Shown: positions 39,261 to 48,834 of the stretch, piece after piece | How positions within the stretch are numbered: position 1 is the stretch's first letter | Layout: each line of letters begins with the position of its first letter | From: Microcyclospora pomicola | Taxonomy: Eukaryota; Ascomycota; Dothideomycetes; Capnodiales | Length of the DNA: 64,000 nt | Assembly: GCA_002786065.1 (NCBI GenBank) | Contig: NHNY01000005.1 | Span: 744,001-808,000 of the forward strand | Reading direction: 5' to 3' | Position numbers and translations under genes: made by a program | Notes under the pieces: model-generated | Seen by the model: the letters and a program-made list of their open reading frames with translations, nothing else | Told to the model about the DNA's origin: nothing | Database searches by the model: none

Positions 39261-40857
39261 TGCGTGCGAGTCCGCTGTCGTTGCGGATCCAGTGAGACCC
39301 GTCAACCTTGACGACTCAAACCTCTCTCTTGTGTACTTTCTTCGGTCTCCACTCCCTCAAATGTCAAGCCTCGCGGACGTTTCGCCTTCTCTTTTCACGG
39401 GGGGTTCCGCCCTACCAGCAGCACGATCGACGGCGCATGCGACGTTGAGCGCATGTTCTGTTGCTCGAGGGTTGCTGTCAAGCCGTGTCCGCGTAATCTG
39501 CCCAGCAGGCTCTGGGTCCCTCCCCACTGTCACTTGTTGTGCTTTCGTGCTGCCGCTCCCGTTGATGGAGATGTCGTCGTACACGCCCACCACCAAGGTG
39601 GTGAGGTGGAGGGTGGGCAAGCCGTCTTCGAGACACTTTTCTGCCCAGCAGCTTCCGAGTCTTTCCCGACCGTCGATTCACTTTGTGGGTTTCACTCCAG
39701 CTCCCGTGCTTTGGCTGTTGTTGCAGACGCTGACTAGGTGGTCAGGCGGAAGGTGGTCAAGCCGTGTTCGCGTATGTAAGCTTTCAAGTCTTTCCCAAAC
39801 TTCGTTCCATGTGAGGGTTTTACTCCCGTGTCTTGGATGTAGTTGTAGAAGCTGACTGGGTGTTGAGGCGGAAGGTAGTATGTGAATTAGGGTTAGTACT
39901 CCGTTGGTTGCATCTTCCGTAGCCACCGGTCGCAGTCGCTATCAAACAACCCGAGTCCGTCTAGAATGACGTATTTGCCTAGTAGCCTTCAAGTCATTCC
40001 CGAGGCTCAGTCCGTGTGAGCGTCTTACAGTCGTGTGTGTTGTGGATCTTGTGGTAGAAGCTGATTCAGGTTGGTGGTGAGGTGGGAAGTGGTGAGCGAT
40101 GAGTTAGGGTTGAAGTGGAGGAGGAGCTTTGGAGGTGAACGTGAACGGTTCTAGGGATCTGGGTACCACTGTATTTCTGAAGGCAGGTACGAGTGAACAA
40201 TGGAGATAGGTACACATGCACGTACACGCATTGCTGCACTAGGGTATCTACGTATCATGTCTTACAAGTAGGTATGTATTATTATATACCAGCAAAGCAC
40301 CTTTCAACAAGACAATATCCATTTTGCTCCAATCAAGATCAAATCAACTCCGGAAATTGTTACAAGATGCTTGCGCTCGCTGTGCATGCAAGAAAGTTTA
40401 CAGGCATGGATCTTCGTTACTCATGATCATGTCGTAATCCTGTTTCGTCTTTTCCTAGGGGAAACGTACTTCTTCGGCACGTTTCGTTAATTCTTCTCGC
40501 TCGGTCGTTCGCTTTGATGCTGGTGATCGGTATGACTTCCAACGTGGCGCGCGTGACTGCTTCCATACAACATGTCTTCGACGCGGTGATGATGAAGGGT
40601 TGCTGAATATGCTCAGAAGCATCTCTCGTCGCTCGTTCACTTGCTAGCAACATGTGATGCCGACCCTGGTAGGTATTCCAGAAATTGTGGTGATGAGTCA
40701 GTGATCTGATGGGATGGACGATGTCGTCCACAGCTGCAGAGGCAGAGGGCTGGACGAAGAGAACGGGGTCAAATCAGACAGCAAGCCCCCAACTTCGAAA
40801 CCCCCTCGAGCCTCATCGAGCGGCGGGACGTTGACAAGTCCAGATCGATACCCTGCT
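39261..40857. other. Intergenic region carrying a degenerate tandem repeat
   Basis: 1.6 kb with no supported gene. The left 850 bp consists largely of the repeat listed next. The right part (40150-40300) is A/T-richer with TAGGTA-type words common in ascomycete intergenic DNA. Confidence 0.5.
39481..40110. repeat. Degenerate tandem repeat, unit about 140 bp, about four copies
   Basis: The word AAGCCGTSTTCGMG-like recurs near 39480, 39619 and 39759, a spacing of about 140 bp. The word AGTCWTTCCC recurs at 39658, 39787 and 39992, with about 75 bp extra before the last. Each copy shows the order TTCCC, a GTGRGBGTYTTACT-like stretch, a CCGTG/TCGTG word, AGAAGCTGACT or a relative, and GGCGGAAGGTGGT or a relative. 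Copies differ at many positions, so the array is old. The unit does not hold one long frame. Confidence 0.6.
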
Positions 40858-42120
40858 TCACACCCAAACCCTCTCACCCACGCCACCCAACCACACCTTC
40901 GTGCTGGGCACCCCGGCGTCCAGCAGCAACGCCTCGACCTCCTCCTGCTCGTACACTCGAGTCTTGATCCAGATGGTGGCCAGGCCTCTGTTGTCCTTCG
41001 CCTCGTCGTGCGCGCCGATCCAGTGTCTCGGCTTCAAGAGCTTGGCGAGCTCGACGCCACCGGGAGCGCCGTTGGCCACGACACCACCCATCACGCGAGG
41101 GTTCTGCTCGCGGGTAGTGCTATGGAAGAGGGCTGTGAGGGGCAGGGCGCGTTGGGGATGCAGATGGTGGTTGATGTAGGGCGTCAGGACGTGGGGAGAT
41201 ATGCCGTGCGGAGTGTAAATGATGGAGAGGGGTTGGTCGTTTCTCTCGCCAGTCCATGTGGAGCTTGCGGTGATGGGTCGGGGGCCGGACTCGAGCGACG
41301 CAGCTTCGTGCGTTGACTCGTCGGGGGTCAATGGCGGCGTTGGCAGTTCATGCGTGGACATCAACGACGTCGAGTTGTCCGACCGGACCGACGGCAGTGG
41401 GGGAGGTGTCTGCGACCAGCTTGTATGAGGACGGTCCATTGAGAGAGCACTCCTTGAGAATTTTCGTCGAAGCCGGCTAAAGGATTTTGCCTTGCGGACG
41501 TGGGGGATCCGGATTGGCCTGAAGTCATCCGACGTATTTGTTCTGTGGGAGTCTTGGGGACTTAGAAGTGATGCTGAGGGTTGATATGTGATGCCGATGG
41601 CGTTGTGCAGGCCAGCAACGTCTCGTTTGGTTGGGATATGTGCGATTGTGATCTCTCCAGTGATACTGTCGGCATGGTATGACGGTAGTGATAGTCTGAA
41701 GACTGTATCTGGCTTTCCACAATCATATGGCTCCAGTACATGCACGACTCCAGGCTCGAAGTACTTCCAGCTTCTGATTTTCTTTGCAGCAGCTGGGGTG
41801 GCGACGATCCTCGCCGTTGGGTTTGAGGGCAGGGAACACAAAGTCTCTTGGTGGCAATGGTCCGGTTTGTCTTGACTGATGATGATCAGGTCGATCTGAT
41901 CGCGCAATTCAGAAAGAGTCTCGATGGCAGGGTCTCCAGTATGATGGGAGATCTGGAAGCTGGGGTGGAATAGCGAAGAGTGGCCAGATAGCCAGGGATC
42001 GAGCAGGATGTTGTAGGCGCCTAGGGATTCCCGAGAAATGGTGCGAGGAGTCAAAGCAGAAGTCAAGGTCAGGAGAAAGGTCGTGTCGGCATTGAGCCTG
42101 TCGATCGCCATTTGGGCCAT
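40858..42120 (-). CDS. Metallo-beta-lactamase-fold protein with degenerate metal site
   Basis: 420 residues, no intron. The N-terminal half has the metallo-beta-lactamase-like (UlaG/L-ascorbate-lactonase-like) pattern: a strand ending NILLDPWLSG, then LIIISQDKPDHCHQETL (residues 78-94), the counterpart of the HxHxDH motif. The first two histidines are replaced by Gln83 and Lys85, while Asp87 and His88 remain. After a Pro/Ser/Thr-rich insert (about residues 190-290) the fold resumes (LSIIYTPHGISPHVL, LLKPRHWIGAHDEAKDNRG). The lost ligands suggest a changed metal content or a non-hydrolase function. Many fungal relatives may share this form, which I could not check. Two ATG codons lie near the start; the first (42118-42120) is used. 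Confidence 0.75.
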   Translation of the reverse strand: MAQMAIDRLNADTTFLLTLTSALTPRTISRESLGAYNILLDPWLSGHSSLFHPSFQISHHTGDPAIETLSELRDQIDLIIISQDKPDHCHQETLCSLPSNPTARIVATPAAAKKIRSWKYFEPGVVHVLEPYDCGKPDTVFRLSLPSYHADSITGEITIAHIPTKRDVAGLHNAIGITYQPSASLLSPQDSHRTNTSDDFRPIRIPHVRKAKSFSRLRRKFSRSALSMDRPHTSWSQTPPPLPSVRSDNSTSLMSTHELPTPPLTPDESTHEAASLESGPRPITASSTWTGERNDQPLSIIYTPHGISPHVLTPYINHHLHPQRALPLTALFHSTTREQNPRVMGGVVANGAPGGVELAKLLKPRHWIGAHDEAKDNRGLATIWIKTRVYEQEEVEALLLDAGVPSTKVWLGGVGERVWV

Positions 42121-42384
42121 GGCGATGTGACTACTTATGCTGGCAGACCAGAACGACTACAAGCGTTTGAGATGGGCGCCGTCTCGCACAGCAGAAAGGC
42201 GACAGGAGCGTGATTGTGGAGTGTGCATGATGAGAGGCAGAGGCAAGGCACAGCCGGCGGAGTGCTGCGTGCGAATGGCTGGTAGTCTGAGACTGCGCGA
42301 TGTTACACGGACAGGTTGCACACGTGCTCCGACATGGACAATGGCGTGCAACTTGGCGTTGATCGTGGTGTCGAGCAGCTCAGA

Positions 42385-42420
42385 TGGAGGAGGAGGAGGA
42401 GGAGGAGGAGGAGGAAGAAG
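42385..42420. repeat. (GGA)n microsatellite
   Basis: About nine tandem GGA triplets followed by GAAGAAG, about 265 bp before the start codon of the metallo-beta-lactamase-fold gene. Confidence 0.8.
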
Positions 42421-44561
42421 ATGCGATAAGGTGAGACTCGGAGGCAGCAGGCAAGGGCACACGGTGGAGGCGTGGCCTGGACAGCATACAGGTCTGATAT
42501 AAGGTGCTGGATGCGTGTGAGGGTGGATCGCATCGAGACATGCCAAGCACCCCAAAGAAACGTCGAAGCAGGTCGAGCCGTGGCAGGCGCAGAAGTGGAT
42601 GGATCTAGCGGCATGGCATGGCATGATCTTCCGACGACTGGAGACAGCATTGCAACAGTAGGCGAACCCTTCTACTTTGCCTGTGTATTGACAAGACTTG
42701 GCGATCTTGAATCGGGAGATACCCTCCAGTCGTGACCATGCTTCAACTGGAGCAGTCGAGATGTCTATCTGGAACACATCTCATCCGAACGATGGACTGT
42801 ACTGTCAGCGGCAGTCATCCAGCCTGATGACGTTGCCGAGTCAGACATCGAATGTCTCTGCGATGCAGGATCATGCATGCACGTTACATGGGTGTCCGCC
42901 GAAATAGACACCCCCATCCCCCAGCATTAGCGCTGTTGGCAGCTTTTGCCGATGGACAACTCGCGGGTTCCCCATCCAACCACTCTCCCCGGACTCTGCC
43001 AGGAACATCAATTACATACCTTACAGAATGTACAGTATAGTCCTCAGGCACTGTACCTGTATCCTGTGCATCCATGCACTGTATGTCTGCGGCAGTAGAC
43101 GTCCAGGTCAACAACATTTCAGTCCAGCGCAACACTCTCCGGAAGTGGATGCGAGTCCGAAATGTCTTGCTCAGCCTTAACTGGTCTGGCCTGGCCTCGG
43201 ACAAGCCGCCGTACCCGCGGCGACCGGTTGCTTGGATGCTGAGGATTCCACTGCGGGTGGTATTCATAGTCACTTTACCATCGTGCTCGGTATGACTACG
43301 GTATTTACCTGATCGATGAAAGGCGCCGTGGTCTGGGAGAGTCACTCCACGAAATGATCAGGATGCTTGCCAGTAATGATATGCAAGGATGTGTTGAAGC
43401 ATGTTTGTGCATTATTTGCACTAGGTCCAACTCTGGCACTCAGACATACAAGCAGCTCAACCACGGATACGATCGGACGGAGCAGGACGTAAGCCGGATC
43501 TGCTCGCCTCGCCGCAGAATGGCCGACGAGGACTGCGGCACAAACACGTCTTCATCTGGCTGTCCGATGAAGGCGTGCCAGTGAAGGTGGCTAGGGCCGG
43601 GGCATCATCTACCTGAAGTAGAACATGCATTGGATGAGTGATCATGCTGGAAATGCATGCATCATGCATCTATGTAGCTATGGACGAAGATCGACCGGCC
43701 TGGGCACTCGTGCTCCAAAGAAAACTGGTCACGTGAGAGTCATATGGACTCGACAATCACATCTGGTGTCTGAATCGCGAACAGAACAGATAAAAAGAAC
43801 ATAAGGGCGTGAGATGTGTAAAGAGACTCGATGATGGTCTCCAGCGGAGACAACGTCAACATGAATGGGCTCAGATGCGCAAGATTCAAGAAATCCATAG
43901 TGAGTGGGAGGGCGAGAATAGGTAGGTAGAGTGGGAAGATCTCTGAGAGAGATGGAGGGACAATCTCAAGGCGGGGTAGAGTTACATTCGCACGCCGCTC
44001 GACTCAACAACACCCGACGACTTCCCACGACACCTCCGCTTGGCAGACACGAGAATCCACCACGGACCTCCCCTTCTCACGAGCCTGTCGAGATCTCCAG
44101 CATCATCATTCTACAGCTGCACAGCTCGTCGATCCTGGGCAGCAGCACTCGCCGCAGCGGAGACACGACGGCGCGACGCAGAGCAACATAAGCTTGGGAG
44201 CTTCAGCCCCATCTCGTCACCAGCAAACACCTCCAACACCGCGCCCAGCTCCCCACTAGACCCTCCCAGGGATCCAGCAACTGTCAGGACGCCGACCAAC
44301 CAGACCAGCTGCTCCGACTCAAGCGAGTGACAGACCATCAGCACGACTGTACGACTCGCCCACTCGATTACTCAACCGTCCGCCAGCTCGTCGTCCCACC
44401 CAGAGCTGCTGCTGGCCGCCATTGCTGTGACACCCCCTACAGCCTCATTGACTGGCTGCTGTCCACCTCACCTCACTACTCCTTAGCCGACCGGCTGCTG
44501 TCGCTATCGCCATCACCACTGCTGCTGGTACATGTGGTGCCGAGCTTCCCAGCTACGCATG

Positions 44562-44597
44562 CGAGCTGAGAGCTGAGAGCTGAGCTGAGCTGAGCCT
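44562..44597. repeat. GAGCT/GAGAGCT short tandem repeat
   Basis: GAGCTGA units repeat with 5- and 7-bp spacing about 155 bp before the start codon of the zinc-finger gene, probably in its leader. Confidence 0.7.
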
Positions 44598-44749
44598 GTC
44601 CCACCAGCCATTTGGACCCCCCCCAAAGGAAGCCAAGCCGACGTCGCCTCCTCCAATCTTGTCCGCCTGCTCTCCGAGCTATCACCCAGCTCAGCAGCAT
44701 TGGCCCTGCTGACTCTCCTCTACCTCATTTCTGCCCGTGTGCTCGAGCG

Positions 44750-46516
44750 ATGCCACCCCGAGCTTCTTTGACCTCGTCCTTCCCCGCCACTGATGCCAAC
44801 AACGAGGTCGTCTGTCCACTGCGCAACCAAGATGGCTCCTCGTGCCGGAAACGATGCTTGGGCGTGAGTATACCGTCCCTCCACTCCTCTTCCTGGTCAT
44901 GCTCCTGCTCTTTCGCTGTCCATCTCGTCTCTTGCTCCGTGCCCGTCTCGTAATAACCATGTTGCACTCCCACAGGAAAAGCGCTACCGCTCCATGCAGG
45001 AGCATATCCGCCGAGCTCATCCCGAGTACTACCTGCCCAAGCTGCCCGCGACCAAGGAGAGCTTCGAGTTGATGATCAACTCGCCTCCGCACGAGCGTCC
45101 TCCCCCCGAACCCAACACCCACAACCACATCTTGCACAATCACCCGCAGCAGCAGCAGCAGCAGCAGCATCAGCATCAGCATCACAACTTGCCGGACCCG
45201 TCAGGTCTGTCACCCAACTTCAACCTTGACGCAGTCTTGAGCTCATCCCTCGAAGGATACCATGGCCTCGGCCAGCATGATGGTGGCTACTATACCAATC
45301 ACGATGCGGAAGCACACGCGATCTACAGTAGCATGCAGATCCAGCAGCGCTCGTCCGACGAGTATCGCCGTGGCTCGTTGATCCCGGCAGCCTCGGCCGC
45401 GGCCGCGCTCGCGCAGTTGCATTATCATCGGCCGGATTCAGATTGGGGGCCGGAGCATGTGGATGGTCAGGTGATTTTCCCTTCGATACAGTTGTCACCA
45501 ACCGTTACTGAAGCGGACTTTCTTCAGAACTTCTTCGCTGATCAGCACAATGATCTGAAACCGAACCACTTCCACGTCGATCCGGCGTTGGAAGACGCCT
45601 TTCTCCCCGAGAATGGCTTTCCCATCAGCTCGGCGGGTGCAGATCAGCCCGGCTTACTGTCCAGCAGTCTCGTCCGGTCGCCTCCCGACCGATCGACCAC
45701 CCTGCCGCCGTTGCAACGAACCATATCGCGAACGCATGCTAGACCACGGAAGAGTAGTCTAACACAGCAGGGTCGACTCGCGAAGCATGAACGGAAGCGA
45801 TCGAAAGACCTAACGAAACGGAGTAGTGGCGATCGAAAAGCGTTTTCGGCGGAACCCAGTGGTGCTGCGTTGTTGGGTAAGAGATGGGAAGACCTGATCG
45901 ATGCTGCAGCCAGCGCGACCGAGGAGGAAGGGTCTCGAGATCTCACTCCGGTAAGCCTGATGTTGGTCATTTCGTCTTGTGGCGGCTCGCTGACCTGCTA
46001 TGTCAGATACCCGGCTCTCCATATCACTCACCCCAAGTACACAACCGAACCTCCCTCCCACCCTTCGCTTTGGGATCCCAATTCCAATCATTCCAGGCAT
46101 CACCGTTGAATCGCGCTCTCACACCTCCCCCGGCTGATCATACCGGACTCCCGGCCCTCCAGCCTTATGACAGTGTCGAATCATCACTGTCATCAAATCT
46201 ATCCCACGCCCATCACGACAGTACCGACTCAACTGGATCACAGTTCCACATCATGAATCCAAACTCGATGGACGGGTCTGGCTCACAAAGCTCCCCGATG
46301 TTCACCCCCCAACAAACGCCACAAATCTATTGCGCCGGTTGTCGGAGATTGAGCATATTGAAGGACTCCTACGCCTGTACGAATTGCATCTGCGGGCTGT
46401 GTGGGGTCTGTGTCGAAGCCATCATCAGTGGACAAAGTCGCGGTCGCATGAGCATGTGTCCGCGATGTAATGGGATGGATTCAAGTTTCAAACCCTTCCA
46501 GCTGGACTTGCGATAG
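44750..46516 (+). CDS. Zinc-finger protein with C-terminal RING-like cysteine cluster
   Basis: Model join(44750..44863, 44976..45950, 46007..46516), 532 residues. The introns are 112 and 56 bp, phase 0, with donors GTGAGT and GTAAGC. Exon 1 and the start of exon 2 form a C2H2-like module: CPLRNQDGSSCRKRC then EKRYRSMQEHIRRAHPEYY, with LPKLPATKESFELMI after it. A poly-Gln/His tract follows, then a long Ser/Pro-rich region containing a basic stretch (HERKRSKDLTKRS). The C-terminus has paired cysteines CAGC, CTNCICGLCGVC and CPRC in RING-like spacing. This two-ended arrangement is one I recall from uncharacterised ascomycete proteins. A nuclear regulatory role is plausible but not shown. Confidence 0.82.
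45145..45186 (+). repeat. CAG/CAT repeat encoding poly-Gln/His
   Basis: About eight CAG codons followed by alternating CAT and CAG, coding Gln and His runs inside the zinc-finger gene. Length variation would change the protein without breaking frame. Confidence 0.85.
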
Positions 46517-47213
46517 GGCTTGGCATGTTCCGGTCCAACGGCTGGGCGACACACGATCACATGCCAAATCATGGCAGCTTTCGCATACCCACCACTCATC
46601 TACCTACCTATTATCAACATTATCACTTGTGCCATCGAGATGGTTATACAAGGTCACGCCAACACGTTGGACATACCGATTCGAAATGAAACGGGGATAG
46701 ATGGAAAACCCCCATGAGCGAAGATCAAAAATGCAAACCCTGATGAAAGCTTTGTTTTCCTCATCACGGGTAATTTATCATAAATCCTTCATGTAGGTAG
46801 TCAGAGAGCTTTGGATAGTCTTCTCTTAACGACGCACGACTTTTACGACGGCATGGTGCTTGCCTGATATGCAGGACTTTGGGTCAATGATCATAGCCCC
46901 GATGTTGTGTTCATACCACGTTTCGACTTTCTTCTTGGATCATGCATACTCTACCTGAATTGAACTTGAGTGATATGTATGTACATGCACGTGTAGGTCT
47001 TCTAGATAGATCAGCTACCTACGCTTCGTGCCGTCCTCGATTGCTACTTTTGACGCAATCAGATGTATGGGGCTAGGGTCTGCTGGACTAGAGGGACATG
47101 TATTCTTCCTCTTGAAAGCCCAAGCTACGGTGTCGCCCGTACCAGCACGCGAAATGCTCGCGAACTTCGGTGCGCTGGGGATTTTGGTATGTTTGCTCCC
47201 GTGTCTTCCGTTC
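46517..47213. other. Convergent intergenic region
   Basis: It lies between the 3' ends of the zinc-finger gene and BNA6. Nothing is recognised. Confidence 0.45.
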
Positions 47214-48200
47214 TTACACCGTCACAGCCGTTCCCACTGCGGGTTCCTGCCCGTCCGACGGCGATGGCGCCTCCACCGGCTTAGGAATCACCTTAAGCGA
47301 GAAATCGACATGGCGCGTGCCCTGATGGATGCTGCTCGAGCTGATGATATCGACATCCTCGCACACGTAGTCGCGGACGTTCTCCTCGGTCAGGCCGCCG
47401 CTGACCTCGATCAAGGCGCGCGCCTCACGCCCTCGACCCCACCGGTCCTTCAGCGCCTTCGCCGCCGTCTTCATTCCCGCGGGCGTGAAGTTGTCCAGCA
47501 TCACCACGTCCGCGCCCGCCTCGATCGCCGTGTGCGCTTCAGCCTCGCTCTGGCACTCCACTTCGACCTTGATCGCGAACCCGCCTGACGCCTTCGCCGC
47601 CGCTACGGCCTTCCCGATCGAGCCCCCGCATGCCCAGATGTGGTTGTCCTTCAGCATCGTCATCGCGCTCAGGTCCTGCCGGTGGGGGTCGCAGCCCCCG
47701 ACCAGCATGCCGTACTTCTCCACTAGGCGGAAGCCCGGTGTGGTTTTGCGCGTGCCGGCGAGCGTGTTCGTATATCCAGCTTGCCGCAGCAGGCTAAGCA
47801 GGCGAGCGGATTGCGTGGCAATGCCCGAACAGCGTGCGAGCAGATTAAGGGCGATGCGCTCGCCGAGCAGCAGGTAACGAGTGGGGCCCGTGACGGTCGC
47901 GATGTGTTGCTTCGGGGTGGATGCACCTACCACATCGCCTTCACGGACGTGCCAGACGATCTCGCAGGAGAGCTGGTGGAAAATCTCGGTCACGAAGGGC
48001 ACGCCGGCGAGGACGCCAGGCGACTTGGCGAGCAGATGGGCCGTCGACGGAGAGGAGCCGACGACGAAGCCGCCGTAGTCGAACGAGGGCGTGTCCTCGT
48101 CGAGCCAGGCGGTGATGCTGCGTTTCCAGCTCGGCGGGAGAAGGTCGGCGGGGTCGCCATGCGCGGGGGCGCCTTGGAGGGCCGGTGTGGGTGCAGACAT
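47214..48200 (-). CDS. BNA6: Quinolinate phosphoribosyltransferase (nicotinate-nucleotide pyrophosphorylase)
   Basis: 328 residues, no intron. The enzyme joins quinolinate and PRPP to nicotinate mononucleotide with release of CO2 and PPi, the entry of de novo NAD+ synthesis from tryptophan. The family signatures are in order: LNLLARCSGIATQSA, AGTRKTTPGFRLVEKYGM with the catalytic Arg/Lys cluster, GGCDPHRQDLS, MLKDNHI, KVEVECQSEAEA, DVVMLDNF, VSGGLTEENVRDY and DIISSSSIHQG. Yeast and human enzymes are near 295 residues; the extra length is at the two ends, with a Pro/Val-rich C-terminal tail. The protein is soluble and probably a multimer. It is divergent from HRD1, with 634 bp between starts. 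Confidence 0.96.
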   Translation of the reverse strand: MSAPTPALQGAPAHGDPADLLPPSWKRSITAWLDEDTPSFDYGGFVVGSSPSTAHLLAKSPGVLAGVPFVTEIFHQLSCEIVWHVREGDVVGASTPKQHIATVTGPTRYLLLGERIALNLLARCSGIATQSARLLSLLRQAGYTNTLAGTRKTTPGFRLVEKYGMLVGGCDPHRQDLSAMTMLKDNHIWACGGSIGKAVAAAKASGGFAIKVEVECQSEAEAHTAIEAGADVVMLDNFTPAGMKTAAKALKDRWGRGREARALIEVSGGLTEENVRDYVCEDVDIISSSSIHQGTRHVDFSLKVIPKPVEAPSPSDGQEPAVGTAVTV

Positions 48201-48834
48201 CGCAGGGGCAAGAAAGGAACTCAGTGAGTATAGTGCGAATTAAGAGAATTGAAGAATGTCAAGGAGAAAGGAAAGGATGGTGAAGACAACCTGAATGTCA
48301 AAGTATAAACATGGTGGTGGATGAAGTAAATACATGTATGAAATGTTGCTCAATTGCCGATGACGGAGTCTGCCTAAGAGCTTGAGGTTGGCGCCACTAT
48401 ACTTATTTGATGTATAAGAGCTGCTGTGCGAGACGTATCGACCAAGTATCGGATGATACTGGGTTCGTGGCTTGTAGCGGATTCTGCTTTTGATATGTGC
48501 TGGATAAAGACATTTGAAAGCGTTTGATGGAGTGATGGATGCAGTGTATAAACGTTGATGAAGGTGTGTAGTCGTGAGTAGTGACTGAAACGTGGCACGT
48601 GAATGACGACCATGTCCGCCGGAGTCAGCGCGTGTGAGACCAGGTTGCCTTTGTTGCGGCAAACAGCAACGAACATAGCACACGACCTCAACTTCGCTTT
48701 CATTCTCGAGCTTCATCCACGACTGCTCTAAACCCACAATCACTTCCAGACCTCTTCATTGACCGTCATGGACCACATCTCCCCGAGCGCCGACTCAAAT
48801 ACTCCTCAATAACCGACCTCCTACAACCACCAAC
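48201..48834. other. Divergent promoter region BNA6 / HRD1
   Basis: 634 bp between two divergent start codons. No clear TATA or known site was singled out. Confidence 0.45.

Larger units (their letters stand above)
42121..44749. other. 2.6-kb intergenic region, divergent promoters
   Basis: It lies between the metallo-beta-lactamase-fold gene and the zinc-finger gene. It carries a GGA repeat (42385-42420), a CACGTG-type site near 43729 and a GAGCT-rich tract (44562-44597). The last 700 bp before 44750 are C/T- and CACC-rich and look like a long transcribed leader. No gene was supported. Confidence 0.45.
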
